This document shows positions 23,348 to 32,524 of a stretch of DNA of 64,000 nucleotides, in pieces. The first letter of the stretch is position 1, and each line of letters starts with the position of its first letter. The stretch is from Flavobacterium psychrophilum (GTDB lineage Bacteria; Bacteroidota; Bacteroidia; Flavobacteriales; Flavobacteriaceae). The stretch is taken from NCBI GenBank assembly GCA_945862065.1, contig CAMAWT010000002.1, forward strand, positions 1-64,000. Direction: 5' to 3'. The notes below the pieces were generated by a model. That model made no database searches, was not told where the DNA came from, and saw only the letters and a program-made list of their open reading frames with translations. Made by a program: the position numbers and the translations under genes.

Positions 23348-25210
23348 TTACTCAATCTTAGAACTCAATTCGAACCAGCGTGCTTCTTTTTCTTCTAATG
23401 ATTGAATGATTTTTTGTAATTCGTTGGCTTTTGTTTCAATTTTGTCATCAGCTACTTTTCCGTCTGAAAATTCTTGCTCAATTTGCTTTTTTTGGTATTC
23501 AAAATCTTTGATTTCTTTTTCGATTTTATTAAACTCTTTTTGCTCGTTGAAATTTAAACCCGCTTTTGCAGGTTGGTTTTGTTTCCAGCTCCCTTTATCT
23601 GTACTTACGCTATTTAAAACTTTTGGTTCTGCCGAATCTTCATAACTTCTAAAATCAGAGTAATTTCCTGGAAAATCTTCAATTTCACCTTCGCCTCTAA
23701 ATACAAATAAGTGATCTACAATTTTATCCATAAAATACCTATCGTGACTTACCACTAACAAACATCCAGGGAAATCTAATAAGAAACTTTCTAACACATT
23801 TAGAGTAACAATATCTAAATCGTTTGTTGGCTCATCTAGAATTAAGAAATTCGGATTCTGAATTAAAACCGTACATAAATACAAACGCTTCAGTTCGCCC
23901 CCACTTAGTTTTTCAACGAAATCGTATTGTTTTTTTGCGTCGAATAAAAAACGTTCTAACAACTGTGAAGCGGAAATAATTTTTCCTTTCGTAAGTGGAA
24001 TATACTCGCCATATTCTTTAATAATATCGATTACTTTCTGTCCTGGTTTTGGATTGATACCACTTTGAGTATAATAGCCAATTTTAATGGTGTCACCAAT
24101 AATTACTTTCCCAGAATCGGGTTCCATCGTTTTGGTTAAAATATTCAAGAAAGTCGATTTACCTGTTCCGTTTTTACCAATAATTCCGATGCGTTCGCCA
24201 CGTTGAAAGGCATACGTAAAGTCTTTTAAAATAGTTCTGTCAGGGAAATTTTTGTTCAATTTTACCATTTCGATAATCTTGCTTCCCATGCGCTCCATAT
24301 TAATTTCGAGCTCCACCACATTTTCTTTACGACGACTTTCGGCTTTTTCTTTTATCACATAAAAATCATCTTGACGCGATTTTGACTTGGTAGTTCTTGC
24401 TTTTGGTTGTCTTCGCATCCATGCCAATTCCTTGATAAAAAGGTTTTGCGCTTTGTCGATACTAGAGTTTTCAGAAACTTGACGTTCTTCCTTTTTCTCT
24501 AAATAATAGGAGTAATTTCCTTTGTATTGGTATAGTTTGCCGTTGTCTAATTCAATGATTTCGTTACAAACACGTTCTAAGAAAAAACGGTCGTGTGTAA
24601 CCATAAATAAAGTGATATTTTCTTTGGCAAAATATTCTTCTAGCCATTCAATCATCTCTAAATCTAAGTGATTGGTTGGTTCGTCTAATATTAACAAATC
24701 AGGTCGATTAATTAATATTATGGCTAATGACAAACGTTTTTTTTGCCCACCAGATAATTTTTTTACTTTTAGTTTTAAATCTTCTAATTTTAACTTTGAT
24801 AAAATTTGCTTGTATTGCGTTTCAAAATCCCAAGCATTATGGCGATCCATGTCGTCAAACGCTTTTTGATATTTCTCTTCAATTTCAGGATTTTCTAATG
24901 CTTTTTCGTAATTTCTAATGACTTGCAAAATTTCATTATCTGATGCGAAAATGCTTTCTTCAATGGTTAATTCGTCTTGTAAATTAAAATTCTGACTCAA
25001 AAAAGCCATTTTAATACCTTTTCTAATCACAACTTGGCCAGTATCAGGTTCATCAACACCATTAATCATATTCATGATGGTGGTTTTACCCGAGCCATTT
25101 TTGGCAATAAAAGCAATTTTTTGGTCTTTATTAATCCCGAAAGAAATGTCTTTAAAAAGGACACGTTCACCGTATGATTTTGATATATTTTCTACAGAAA
25201 GGTAATTCAT
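23348..25210 (-). CDS. ABC-F family ATPase (Uup-like)
   Basis: This 620-aa soluble protein has two ABC domains: Walker A AKNGSGKTT (about residues 35-43), signature KLSGGQKKRLSLA and DEPTNHLD in the first; GKNGTGKST, KLSGGELKRLYL and DEPTNDLD in the second; and a C-terminal coiled coil (about 540-620). There are no membrane segments. The order and coiled-coil tail fit Uup/ABC-F proteins that act on ribosomes or branched DNA. The promoter is shared divergently with the toxin-antitoxin-like pair. Confidence 0.93.
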   Translation of the reverse strand: MNYLSVENISKSYGERVLFKDISFGINKDQKIAFIAKNGSGKTTIMNMINGVDEPDTGQVVIRKGIKMAFLSQNFNLQDELTIEESIFASDNEILQVIRNYEKALENPEIEEKYQKAFDDMDRHNAWDFETQYKQILSKLKLEDLKLKVKKLSGGQKKRLSLAIILINRPDLLILDEPTNHLDLEMIEWLEEYFAKENITLFMVTHDRFFLERVCNEIIELDNGKLYQYKGNYSYYLEKKEERQVSENSSIDKAQNLFIKELAWMRRQPKARTTKSKSRQDDFYVIKEKAESRRKENVVELEINMERMGSKIIEMVKLNKNFPDRTILKDFTYAFQRGERIGIIGKNGTGKSTFLNILTKTMEPDSGKVIIGDTIKIGYYTQSGINPKPGQKVIDIIKEYGEYIPLTKGKIISASQLLERFLFDAKKQYDFVEKLSGGELKRLYLCTVLIQNPNFLILDEPTNDLDIVTLNVLESFLLDFPGCLLVVSHDRYFMDKIVDHLFVFRGEGEIEDFPGNYSDFRSYEDSAEPKVLNSVSTDKGSWKQNQPAKAGLNFNEQKEFNKIEKEIKDFEYQKKQIEQEFSDGKVADDKIETKANELQKIIQSLEEKEARWFELSSKIE

Positions 25211-25257
25211 TTTTTAATTTTTCAATTAGACAATGTGACAAAACGTCAATTGTTTTG

Positions 25258-25265
25258 CAAAAATA
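25258..25265 (-). promoter_or_regulatory. -7 promoter box of the ABC-F gene (minus strand TATTTTTG)
   Basis: TAnnTTTG on the minus strand 47 nt upstream of the start at 25210. Confidence 0.55.
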
Positions 25266-25298
25266 GGTTTTTGAAATTAAAGTTTTAATATTATTTCT

Positions 25299-25306
25299 TA
25301 ACTTTG
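25299..25306 (+). promoter_or_regulatory. -7 promoter box of the antitoxin-like gene (TAACTTTG)
   Basis: TAnnTTTG match that overlaps the GTG at 25306. Transcription would start just downstream, so translation probably begins at the ATG at 25321. Confidence 0.6.
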
Positions 25307-25320
25307 TGAAAATGCTTATT

Positions 25321-25524
25321 ATGAATTCTAAAAAGAAAAATAGTGTTAACGATCCAGCTGAAGTTTATGAAGAAACTCCGACTAATGAAGTGAATTCTGG
25401 AGAATTACATCCTGTTTTAGTTCAGTTATTAGAAAAATCCATTAAAGAAATTGAAGAAGGCAATACATTCACACATGAAGAAGTGATGCGAATGACAAAA
25501 GAAAAATATCCTTTTTTGAAATGA
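25321..25524 (+). CDS. Antitoxin-like protein upstream of a ParE/RelE-type toxin
   Basis: A 67-aa acidic protein (ELHPVLVQLLEKSIKEIEEGNTFTHEEVMRMTKEKYPFLK). The C-terminal EIEEGNTFTHEEVM pattern is typical of small antitoxins paired with RelE/ParE toxins in Bacteroidetes. Its stop overlaps the toxin start (ATGA), showing translational coupling. The start at 25321 was chosen from the promoter position; ATG 25312 is an alternative. Confidence 0.7.
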   Translation: MNSKKKNSVNDPAEVYEETPTNEVNSGELHPVLVQLLEKSIKEIEEGNTFTHEEVMRMTKEKYPFLK

Positions 25525-25823
25525 ATTTTAAAATAATTTGGTCTTCAACTGCTAAAAATTCTTATCACGATGAAATTGATTTTATTTTTCTCAAATGGAA
25601 TTCAACTGAAGTTTTTAAGTTCGAGAAGCTTGTTACAGAAGAAATAGAAAGGTTAGTTTCAAATCCGTTAATAGGGAAAAGAAGTTATAATGATATTTAT
25701 TCTTTGTCAATATCCAAACAAACAACATTATTTTACAGAATTGATGAAGATTCAAATTTGATAGAATTAATGTTATGTTGGAATAATTTGAAAAACCCCC
25801 ATGATTTAATCAAACTTTTATAA
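25521..25823 (+). CDS. RelE/ParE family toxin-like protein
   Basis: A 100-aa protein with the RelE/ParE fold signature: N-terminal KIIWSSTAKNSYHDEIDFIFLKW, central RLVSNPLIGKRSYNDIYSLSISKQTTLFYRID, then IELMLCWNNLKNPHDLIKLL. RelE-type toxins cut mRNA and ParE-type toxins poison gyrase; the target here cannot be read. It overlaps the antitoxin by 4 bp and the glycosyltransferase by 1 bp (TAATG). Confidence 0.85.
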   Translation: MNFKIIWSSTAKNSYHDEIDFIFLKWNSTEVFKFEKLVTEEIERLVSNPLIGKRSYNDIYSLSISKQTTLFYRIDEDSNLIELMLCWNNLKNPHDLIKLL

Positions 25824-26983
25824 TGCAACTATCCGTAATCATCCTTAATTATAACGTTCGTTATTTCCTTGAAACATGCTTGCTGAGTGTACAAAAAGCC
25901 ATTCAACATATTGATGCAGAAATAATTGTAGTTGATAATGCTTCAATTGACGAAAGTTGCAAAATGATGCACGAACGATTTCCTGAAATTCATTTTATAG
26001 AAAATAAAGGAAATTTAGGTTTTCCAAAAGGAAATAATATGGGTGTAGAAAGTGCAAAAGGCGACTATATTTGTATTTTAAATCCTGATACTGTCGTTGC
26101 AGAAGATACTTTTGAAAAAATACTATCGTTTGCAAATTCAAAAGAAAATTTGGGAATTATTGGTTGCAAACTTATTGATGGTTCTGGAAATTTTTTACCC
26201 GAATCAAAAAGAGGCGTTCCAACTCCGTGGGTCGCTTTCACAAAAGTGGCTGGTTTGTATAAATTATTTCCTAAATCTAGATGGTTCAATCAATATTATG
26301 CCCAACATATTTCTCAAAATGAAACATCAAAAGTTGCTATATTAGTGGGTGCTTTTATGATTATGAAACGCCAATTATATATTGATATTGGCGGATTTGA
26401 TGAAAATTGTTTTATGTATGCTGACGATATTGATCTGAGTTATTTGTCTTTAAAAAAAGGAAAAGATAATTACTATTTTGCAGATACAACGGTAATTCAT
26501 TACAAAGGTGAAAGTACGAATAAAGATGTTGTTTTTATGAAAAGATTTCAAGAAGCAATGACTTTTTTTTATAAAAAACATTTCAGAAAATCTCTGTTTT
26601 TTAGTTTTCTAATGAAAATTGGAATTGCATTATTTGCATTCAAAAAAATCGTAATAAAAAAAAATAAAAGCATTCCAAAACCTGAAAGTTATTTATTTTA
26701 TTCAGAAAATGAAGAGATGGAAGAACTATTGTCAAATCATTTGAAAAAAGACTGTGTTATAATTAATAGCATTGAAGGATTGAAAATGTTGATAGAAATG
26801 TCTTCCCCTACTCAAATTGAAATCATCTTTGATTTAGAATTCATTTCCCATAAAAAAATGATAGAATTTATGACACACTTAAGACATAAAAGGTGTACTT
26901 TCAAAATACTTTCAAAACAAAATGATTTTTTAATGGGTAGTAATAATAGTAATGATAAAGGCGATGTAATAATTTTATCATAA
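25823..26983 (+). CDS. Family 2 glycosyltransferase
   Basis: A 386-aa GT-A enzyme: SVIILNYNVRYFLETCLLSV at the N-terminus, EIIVVDNASIDES, NKGNLGFPKGNN and LNPDTVV make up the nucleotide-sugar site, with GGFDENCFMYADDIDLSYL as the acceptor/catalytic loop. A short hydrophobic segment at about residues 255-275 may bind the membrane. The last 110 residues form an extra domain (FDLEFISHKKMIEFMTHLRHK) seen in flavobacterial relatives. It probably adds a sugar to a surface glycan. Translational coupling to a toxin gene is unusual. Confidence 0.88.
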   Translation: MQLSVIILNYNVRYFLETCLLSVQKAIQHIDAEIIVVDNASIDESCKMMHERFPEIHFIENKGNLGFPKGNNMGVESAKGDYICILNPDTVVAEDTFEKILSFANSKENLGIIGCKLIDGSGNFLPESKRGVPTPWVAFTKVAGLYKLFPKSRWFNQYYAQHISQNETSKVAILVGAFMIMKRQLYIDIGGFDENCFMYADDIDLSYLSLKKGKDNYYFADTTVIHYKGESTNKDVVFMKRFQEAMTFFYKKHFRKSLFFSFLMKIGIALFAFKKIVIKKNKSIPKPESYLFYSENEEMEELLSNHLKKDCVIINSIEGLKMLIEMSSPTQIEIIFDLEFISHKKMIEFMTHLRHKRCTFKILSKQNDFLMGSNNSNDKGDVIILS

Positions 26984-27009
26984 AACGCGTAAAACGTGAT
27001 TTCTTTTAT

Positions 27010-27017
27010 TAATTTTG
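27010..27017 (+). promoter_or_regulatory. -7 promoter box of the E2 gene (TAATTTTG)
   Basis: TAnnTTTG match 37 nt upstream of the ATG at 27055. Confidence 0.55.
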
Positions 27018-27054
27018 CAACTAGAATAAAAAAATATAACCTTAGCATAAATAT

Positions 27055-28356
27055 ATGGCAAAGTTTGAGTTGAAACTCCCGAAAATGGGAGAAAGTGTAG
27101 CAGAAGCTACCATAACCAATTGGCTGAAAGAAATTGGAGATACCATTGCTATGGACGAAGCAGTGTTAGAAATTGCAACCGACAAAGTAGATAGTGAAGT
27201 GCCTAGTGAAGTATCTGGTGTTTTGGTCGAAAAACTATTTCAAAAAGATGATTTAGTGCAAGTTGGACAAACTATTGCGATTATTGAAACCGAAGGGACT
27301 TCAGCAATTTCTAATGCTGAAAATACTAAAGAAGAACCGATAGTTGTTGCTGAAATTCAAAAAACAATGGAAGTGGCAAATGTGGCTGTTGCACCTGCTG
27401 ATTTTTCAGGTTCTGATAAATTTTATTCGCCTTTGGTTAAAAACATTGCAACTTCAGAAGGAATTGCATTAACTGAATTAGATTCACTTAACGGATCTGG
27501 CAAAGATGGAAGAGTAACCAAAGAAGACATTTTAAATTATATTAAAAATAAACAAACACAAACTTCAGCACCTCAAACTGTAGTTACACAACCAATAAAA
27601 AAAGTGCCAGAAGTTAAATCGGTAACCCCGCCAGTTTCTGTAAATGGAGGTGATGAAATTATTGAGATGGATCGAATGCGTAAACTTATTTCAGGATACA
27701 TGACCGCATCGCTTCATACATCTGCACACGTTCAATCGTTTATTGAAGTGGATGTAACCAATATCGTAAAATGGAGAGACAAAGTTAAATCTCAATTTGA
27801 AAAAAGAGAGGGAGAAAAGTTAACCTATACTCCTATTTTTATGGAGGCTGTTGCCAAAGCATTAAAAGATTTTCCTGGTATGAATATTTCTGTTGAAGGA
27901 GATTATATCATTAAAAAGAAAAATATAAATTTAGGAATGGCAGCTGCATTACCAAACGGAAACTTAATAGTTCCTGTAATTAAAAATGCCGATCAATTGA
28001 ATTTAGTTGGCATGGCAAAAGCAGTGAATGACTTAGGAAACCGAGCAAAAGCTGGTAAACTAAAACCAGACGATACTCAAGGCGGAACCTATACAGTAAC
28101 AAACGTTGGAACATTTGGAAGTGTTTTTGGCACACCAATTATCAACCAACCGCAAGTTGGAATTTTAGCTCTGGGCGCCATTCGAAAAGTTCCTGCCGTA
28201 ATTGAAACTCCAGAAGGAGATTTTATTGGAATACGTCAAAAAATGTTCTTGTCACACAGTTATGATCATCGTGTTGTTGATGGCGCATTGGGTGGTAGTT
28301 TTGTAAAAAAAGTAGCCGATTATTTAGAAGCATTTGATCCAAATACTGAAATATAA
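27055..28356 (+). CDS. Dihydrolipoamide acyltransferase, E2 of a 2-oxoacid dehydrogenase
   Basis: A 433-aa E2 component. The N-terminal lipoyl domain has the lipoylated Lys at K44 (EIATDKVDSEVP), a linker leads to a peripheral subunit-binding domain (about residues 120-165, SPLVKNIATSEGIALTEL and GRVTKEDIL), and the catalytic domain ends with HSYDHRVVDG (H405, D409). It could belong to the branched-chain 2-oxoacid or 2-oxoglutarate complex; the E1 genes are not adjacent, so the substrate is unresolved. A strong terminator follows, so it is transcribed alone. Confidence 0.92.
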   Translation: MAKFELKLPKMGESVAEATITNWLKEIGDTIAMDEAVLEIATDKVDSEVPSEVSGVLVEKLFQKDDLVQVGQTIAIIETEGTSAISNAENTKEEPIVVAEIQKTMEVANVAVAPADFSGSDKFYSPLVKNIATSEGIALTELDSLNGSGKDGRVTKEDILNYIKNKQTQTSAPQTVVTQPIKKVPEVKSVTPPVSVNGGDEIIEMDRMRKLISGYMTASLHTSAHVQSFIEVDVTNIVKWRDKVKSQFEKREGEKLTYTPIFMEAVAKALKDFPGMNISVEGDYIIKKKNINLGMAAALPNGNLIVPVIKNADQLNLVGMAKAVNDLGNRAKAGKLKPDDTQGGTYTVTNVGTFGSVFGTPIINQPQVGILALGAIRKVPAVIETPEGDFIGIRQKMFLSHSYDHRVVDGALGGSFVKKVADYLEAFDPNTEI

Positions 28357-28376
28357 TTTTTTTATACTTAAAATTT

Positions 28377-28421
28377 AACCCTTTCTTTTTTGATAAGTCA
28401 AAATAGAAAGGGTTGTTTTTT
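28377..28421 (+). terminator. Terminator of the E2 gene
   Basis: AACCCTTTCT pairs with AGAAAGGGTT, followed by G and a run of seven T. Confidence 0.9.
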
Positions 28422-28468
28422 TGCTGATAACTTTTTTGGAAATTAATCTATTTAAAGTATCAAAATTT

Positions 28469-28476
28469 TATATTTG
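28469..28476 (+). promoter_or_regulatory. -7 promoter box of the exonuclease operon (TATATTTG)
   Basis: TAnnTTTG match 20 nt upstream of the ATG at 28497. It probably drives the five genes to 32519. Confidence 0.6.
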
Positions 28477-28496
28477 TAATTATAAATAAACATTCA

Positions 28497-29267
28497 ATGG
28501 AATTAAAACTCAGCAGACCCATTTGCTTTTTTGATCTAGAAACTACTGGAATTGAAGTTGCAAAAGATAGAATTGTAGAAATTTCTATATTTAAAGTGTT
28601 TCCAAACGGAACGTCAGAAAGCAAGACATGGCTGGTAAATCCAACAATTTCTATTCCGCCACAAACTACAGCTGTTCATGGAATTACGAATGAAAAAGTC
28701 GCAAACGAACCAACATTTAGCGAGTTAGCTTCCACAATTTATGCAATGATTAAGGATTCCGATTTAGGCGGATTTAATTCTGATCGTTTTGATATTCCAT
28801 TACTTGCCGAAGAATTATTGCGTGCGGGAGTTGATTTTGATATGAAAAACCGAGTTTCAGTAGATGTTCAAACCATTTTTCATAAAAAAGAAGAAAGAAC
28901 TTTGAGTGCTGCTTATAAATTTTATTGTAATGAAAATTTAGAAAATGCACATTCTGCCGAAGCAGATACCATGGCTACTTATGAGATTTTAAAAGCACAA
29001 TTGGATCGTTATCCTGATTTGGAAAACGATATGAAAACATTATCTGAATATACTACCCGAAAAAAATCGGTTGATTTTGCAGGCTTTATAGGTCTAAATG
29101 CTGAAGGAAAAGAAATTTTCACCTTTGGGAAAAACAAAGGATTGTTAGTGGATGATGTTTTAGAAAAAGAACCTGGTTATTTTGGCTGGATTCAAAATGC
29201 AGATTTTCCTTTATATACCAAGAAAGTACTTACCGCAATCAAATTGAGAAAATTGAATACCAAATAA
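28497..29267 (+). CDS. DEDDh 3'-5' exonuclease (DNA polymerase III epsilon-like)
   Basis: A 256-aa protein with the DEDDh exonuclease motifs: Exo I FFDLETTG (D13, E15), Exo II GFNSDRFDIPLL and Exo III HSAEADTMAT. The C-terminal about 60 residues (EIFTFGKNKGLLVDDVLEKEPGYFGWI) resemble the extra domain of ExoX-type enzymes. It may act in proofreading or repair. It is the first gene of a tight operon (16-bp gap to the next gene). Confidence 0.9.
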   Translation: MELKLSRPICFFDLETTGIEVAKDRIVEISIFKVFPNGTSESKTWLVNPTISIPPQTTAVHGITNEKVANEPTFSELASTIYAMIKDSDLGGFNSDRFDIPLLAEELLRAGVDFDMKNRVSVDVQTIFHKKEERTLSAAYKFYCNENLENAHSAEADTMATYEILKAQLDRYPDLENDMKTLSEYTTRKKSVDFAGFIGLNAEGKEIFTFGKNKGLLVDDVLEKEPGYFGWIQNADFPLYTKKVLTAIKLRKLNTK

Positions 29268-29282
29268 TTTATTTTATTTTAT

Positions 29283-29894
29283 ATGAAAATTATCTGTATC
29301 GGAAGAAATTATGCCAATCACATTGCAGAATTACAAAATGAAAGACCAGATGAACCTGTCGTTTTTCTGAAACCTGATTCTTCTATTTTGCTGAAACAAC
29401 ATCCGTTTGTAATTCCAGAATTTTCTAACGATGTGCATCACGAAATTGAATTATTAGTCAAAATAAATAAAGTTGGAAAATACATTGATGCTAAATTTGC
29501 CCATTCATATTATGATGAAATTGGCGTAGGAATTGATTTTACAGCAAGAGATTTACAATCAAAATTAAAAGAAAAAGGATTGCCTTGGGAAAAAGCAAAA
29601 TCTTTTGATGGAGCAACCGTTTTGAGTGATTTTGTGTCAAAAGATTCATTTTCAGATGTAAATAATATTAATTTTGAATTAAAGAAAAACGGTCAAATGG
29701 TTCAAAAAGGAAATTCGAGTTTGATGCTTTGGAAAATTGACGAACTAATAGCCTATGTTTCTCAATATTTTACATTAAAAAAAGGAGATATATTATTTAC
29801 AGGCACTCCAGAAGGAGTTGGAGCTGTGCAGCCAAATGATATTTTAGAAGGTTTTTTGGAAGATACTAAAATGTTTAGAATTCAAGTTAAATAA
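29283..29894 (+). CDS. Fumarylacetoacetate hydrolase family protein
   Basis: A 203-aa single-domain member: GRNYANHIAEL, FLKPDSSIL, HHEIELLVKI (metal-binding acidic residues), GVGIDFTARDLQ, KSFDGATVLSDFV and FTGTPEGVG are the family motifs. Members hydrolyse C-C bonds of acylpyruvates or decarboxylate oxaloacetate; the exact substrate is unknown. Its stop overlaps the next start (TAATG). Confidence 0.93.
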   Translation: MKIICIGRNYANHIAELQNERPDEPVVFLKPDSSILLKQHPFVIPEFSNDVHHEIELLVKINKVGKYIDAKFAHSYYDEIGVGIDFTARDLQSKLKEKGLPWEKAKSFDGATVLSDFVSKDSFSDVNNINFELKKNGQMVQKGNSSLMLWKIDELIAYVSQYFTLKKGDILFTGTPEGVGAVQPNDILEGFLEDTKMFRIQVK

Positions 29895-30238
29895 TGGCAA
29901 TACACTATAATTTAGCAAAAATTTATGCTAACGAAAACATAAATCAGGAGTTTATCAAAACTATTCTGAATGATTTTATTACGAAAATCCCTGAAGATTT
30001 GGTAAAAATTGAATTCGGAATAGAAACAAAAAATTATGATACCGTAAAAGATCTTACTACAAAAATAAAACCGTCATTTGACACGTTTGGAATGACAACA
30101 GCCTACGAAGAATTAGAATTGATTGAACATTGGACGGCCGTTAAAGGCAGGCGAAAAGAAGTAACAGAGAACTTTAAAAATATTCAAAACAAAGTAAGTA
30201 AAGCCATTAAAGAAATCAAAAAGGATTTCAATTTATAA
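29894..30238 (+). CDS. HPt-domain-like protein lacking the phospho-accepting histidine
   Basis: A 114-aa helical protein resembling flavobacterial histidine-phosphotransfer domains: residues 51-66 (VKDLTTKIKPSFDTFG) align with the usual (A)H-K-I-K-P-x-x-x-x-x-G core, but Thr56 stands where the phospho-accepting His should be. The protein therefore cannot relay phosphate by the usual route; it could act as a pseudo-HPt or have another role. It is embedded in a metabolic operon, not next to a sensor kinase. Confidence 0.65.
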   Translation: MAIHYNLAKIYANENINQEFIKTILNDFITKIPEDLVKIEFGIETKNYDTVKDLTTKIKPSFDTFGMTTAYEELELIEHWTAVKGRRKEVTENFKNIQNKVSKAIKEIKKDFNL

Positions 30239-30248
30239 AAAAATTGCC

Positions 30249-31457
30249 ATGAAAATAAAAAATATTTCAATCTCAATTGTCTTGCTGTTCATTCATTTAT
30301 GTATTTTTTCACAATCAAAACAAGGTTATTGGGATAACGTAAGAAATACAAATCAAACTTTTTCAATCAAAGCAGGAGAAGTTAAGATAATAAGCTCTGA
30401 AATTTTTCCAGAAGGAACCACCGAGTTTGTTTATCGAATTACGATTTTGTATAAAAACCAACAAATTTCAAGTAGTTTAACATCCTTATTGAAATCAATT
30501 CCTGATCCAACAGGCATTAGTCAAGGAGCTGCTGGAGGCGTTTTTTTATTGTCTACTATATCTGGAGAAGATAAAAGTAAGTATGCGGTTTTTGCTTCAA
30601 AAATTGATGCCGAAAATTATTCCAAAACAAAAAAAACAGACAAAGCTTGTTTCGTACAAGAAAAACCAATCAACAAAGAAGCTAAAGTAATTTCATTACA
30701 AGCAAATTGTTTCAATTCAAATTCTAATACTGTTTATTTTGCTTTCGAAAGTGACAATTGGGTAATGAATCAGACCATTGTTCTTGAAATTGTGCCGTGG
30801 GTCGATTTCAAATTAAGTAGAGGTTGGAATGCCAATTCAAAATTAGATTTATTGACGCTTTGTAAATCTCAAAAAGTAGTTCCTTTTCTATCCAAAAAAG
30901 ATTCATTTTCTGCACAATTTATAGAAAGAATCACACAGAAATATACTCGGAAAGAGTTTAATGATTTGATGACTGTTGAAAAAAATCAGTTAGTAGAAGA
31001 CATCACAGAACAAATTTTGATAAAAACAGGTGAAATTGAAATACATTTCAATCAAATAAGAGAAGAAGCAAACAGTGCTTATTTAAAAGGAAATACTGAA
31101 GAAGCAATTGCCATCCTTCAAAAAGATTTTTTTGCAAAAAAGAGAGCAACTGCCATTGATTGTTATCATTTGTCGAAATATTATGTATTGTCAAAACAAT
31201 TTGACAAAGCCGAAAAAACCTGCAAAGAAGGTATTGCTTTAGATGCATCAGAAATTTATCTGCAATTAGAATTAGCGCATATTTATCTTTTCACCAATCG
31301 ATTATCGGAAGCAAAAACAATACATGAAAAATATAAAAATCAAAATGTAACTGCTTCAACAAGTTGGAAGTCAAAAACTGAATCTGACTTTTTACTTTTC
31401 GAAAAAAATGGTTTTCCGACAAATGATTTTAAGAAAATAATTAGAATATTAGATTAA
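30249..31457 (+). CDS. Exported TPR-containing protein, unknown function
   Basis: A 402-aa protein with a signal peptide (MKIKNISISIVLLFIHLCIF). The N-terminal 250 residues are not recognised and look beta-rich (SIKAGEVKIISSEIFPEGTTEF). Two to three TPR-like repeats lie in the C-terminal part (about 275-370: EANSAYLKGNTEEAIAIL, HLSKYYVLSKQFDKAE, LELAHIYLFTNRLSEA). TPRs usually mediate protein contacts. It is 10 bp after the HPt-like gene and 12 bp before menC. Confidence 0.75.
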   Translation: MKIKNISISIVLLFIHLCIFSQSKQGYWDNVRNTNQTFSIKAGEVKIISSEIFPEGTTEFVYRITILYKNQQISSSLTSLLKSIPDPTGISQGAAGGVFLLSTISGEDKSKYAVFASKIDAENYSKTKKTDKACFVQEKPINKEAKVISLQANCFNSNSNTVYFAFESDNWVMNQTIVLEIVPWVDFKLSRGWNANSKLDLLTLCKSQKVVPFLSKKDSFSAQFIERITQKYTRKEFNDLMTVEKNQLVEDITEQILIKTGEIEIHFNQIREEANSAYLKGNTEEAIAILQKDFFAKKRATAIDCYHLSKYYVLSKQFDKAEKTCKEGIALDASEIYLQLELAHIYLFTNRLSEAKTIHEKYKNQNVTASTSWKSKTESDFLLFEKNGFPTNDFKKIIRILD

Positions 31458-31469
31458 AATCATCCCATT

Positions 31470-32519
31470 ATGAAAGCCACTTATCAAAAATATGTACTTG
31501 ACTTTAAACAACCTTCTGGCACTTCAAGAGGAATTTTACAACAGAAAGAAACGTGGTTTTTAATTATTGAAAAAGAAGGTAAAAAAGGGATTGGCGAATG
31601 TGGAATTTTGAGAGGTTTAAGTTGCGATGATAGAGAAGATTATGAAGAAAAATTGCATTGGGTTTGTGTGCATATTCATTTAGATGAAAAACTTCTTTAC
31701 GATTCATTGATTGAATTTCCTTCTATACAATTTGGACTAGAAATGGCATTTCTTTCACTCCAGTCTGAAAATCCTTTTTTGTTGTTTCCTTCAAACTTCA
31801 CATCTGGCAAAGAAAGTATCGAAATTAATGGTTTGATTTGGATGGGAACTCCGGAGTTTATGCAACAACAAATTGCTGAAAAAATCGCGCAAGGTTTTCG
31901 ATGTGTAAAACTAAAAATAGGTGCTTTAGATTTTCAAAAAGAATTGGATTTGATTCAATTTATTCGATCAAAATTCAGTGCTGATGAAATTGAAATACGT
32001 GTGGATGCAAATGGCGGATTTAATGATATTGATGCTTTAGATAAAATTAATCAATTAACTGGTTTTCATATTCATAGCATTGAACAACCCATTCCAAAAA
32101 ACAATACTGACAGCACGTCATATTTATGTAAAAACACTCCCTTACCCATTGCTTTAGATGAAGAGTTAATTGGTGTTTTTACTTTTGAAGAAAAAGAGAA
32201 ATTGATTCAAAAAATAATGCCTCAATACATCATTTTAAAACCAAGTTTTATAGGTGGATATAAAGGTACAATTGAGTGGATTTCTATTGCTAAAAAGTAT
32301 CATATTGGTTGGTGGATAACCTCTGCGTTAGAAAGTAATATCGGATTGAATGCTATTGCACAATGGACTTATCTACTTCAAAACAAAATACCTCAAGGAT
32401 TAGGAACTGGAGGTTTGTATACTAATAATTTTGACTCTCCACTTGAAGTTAAAGAGGGTAGATTATGGTATAATGACCATATAAATTGGAACGTAAATTT
32501 GAATGATTTTAAATTTTAA
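31470..32519 (+). CDS. menC: o-Succinylbenzoate synthase (enolase superfamily)
   Basis: This 349-aa enolase-superfamily enzyme would make o-succinylbenzoate for menaquinone. Active-site motifs are intact: VKLKIGA (KxK), RVDANGGF (metal Asp), HSIEQPI (metal Glu), ALDEELIG (metal Asp) and ILKPSFIGG (catalytic Lys). Other members (dipeptide epimerases) share the fold, but the FKQPSGTSRGILQQKETWF opening is typical of the Bacteroidetes MenC. No other men genes lie in the window. Confidence 0.87.
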   Translation: MKATYQKYVLDFKQPSGTSRGILQQKETWFLIIEKEGKKGIGECGILRGLSCDDREDYEEKLHWVCVHIHLDEKLLYDSLIEFPSIQFGLEMAFLSLQSENPFLLFPSNFTSGKESIEINGLIWMGTPEFMQQQIAEKIAQGFRCVKLKIGALDFQKELDLIQFIRSKFSADEIEIRVDANGGFNDIDALDKINQLTGFHIHSIEQPIPKNNTDSTSYLCKNTPLPIALDEELIGVFTFEEKEKLIQKIMPQYIILKPSFIGGYKGTIEWISIAKKYHIGWWITSALESNIGLNAIAQWTYLLQNKIPQGLGTGGLYTNNFDSPLEVKEGRLWYNDHINWNVNLNDFKF

Positions 32520-32524
32520 TCCAA

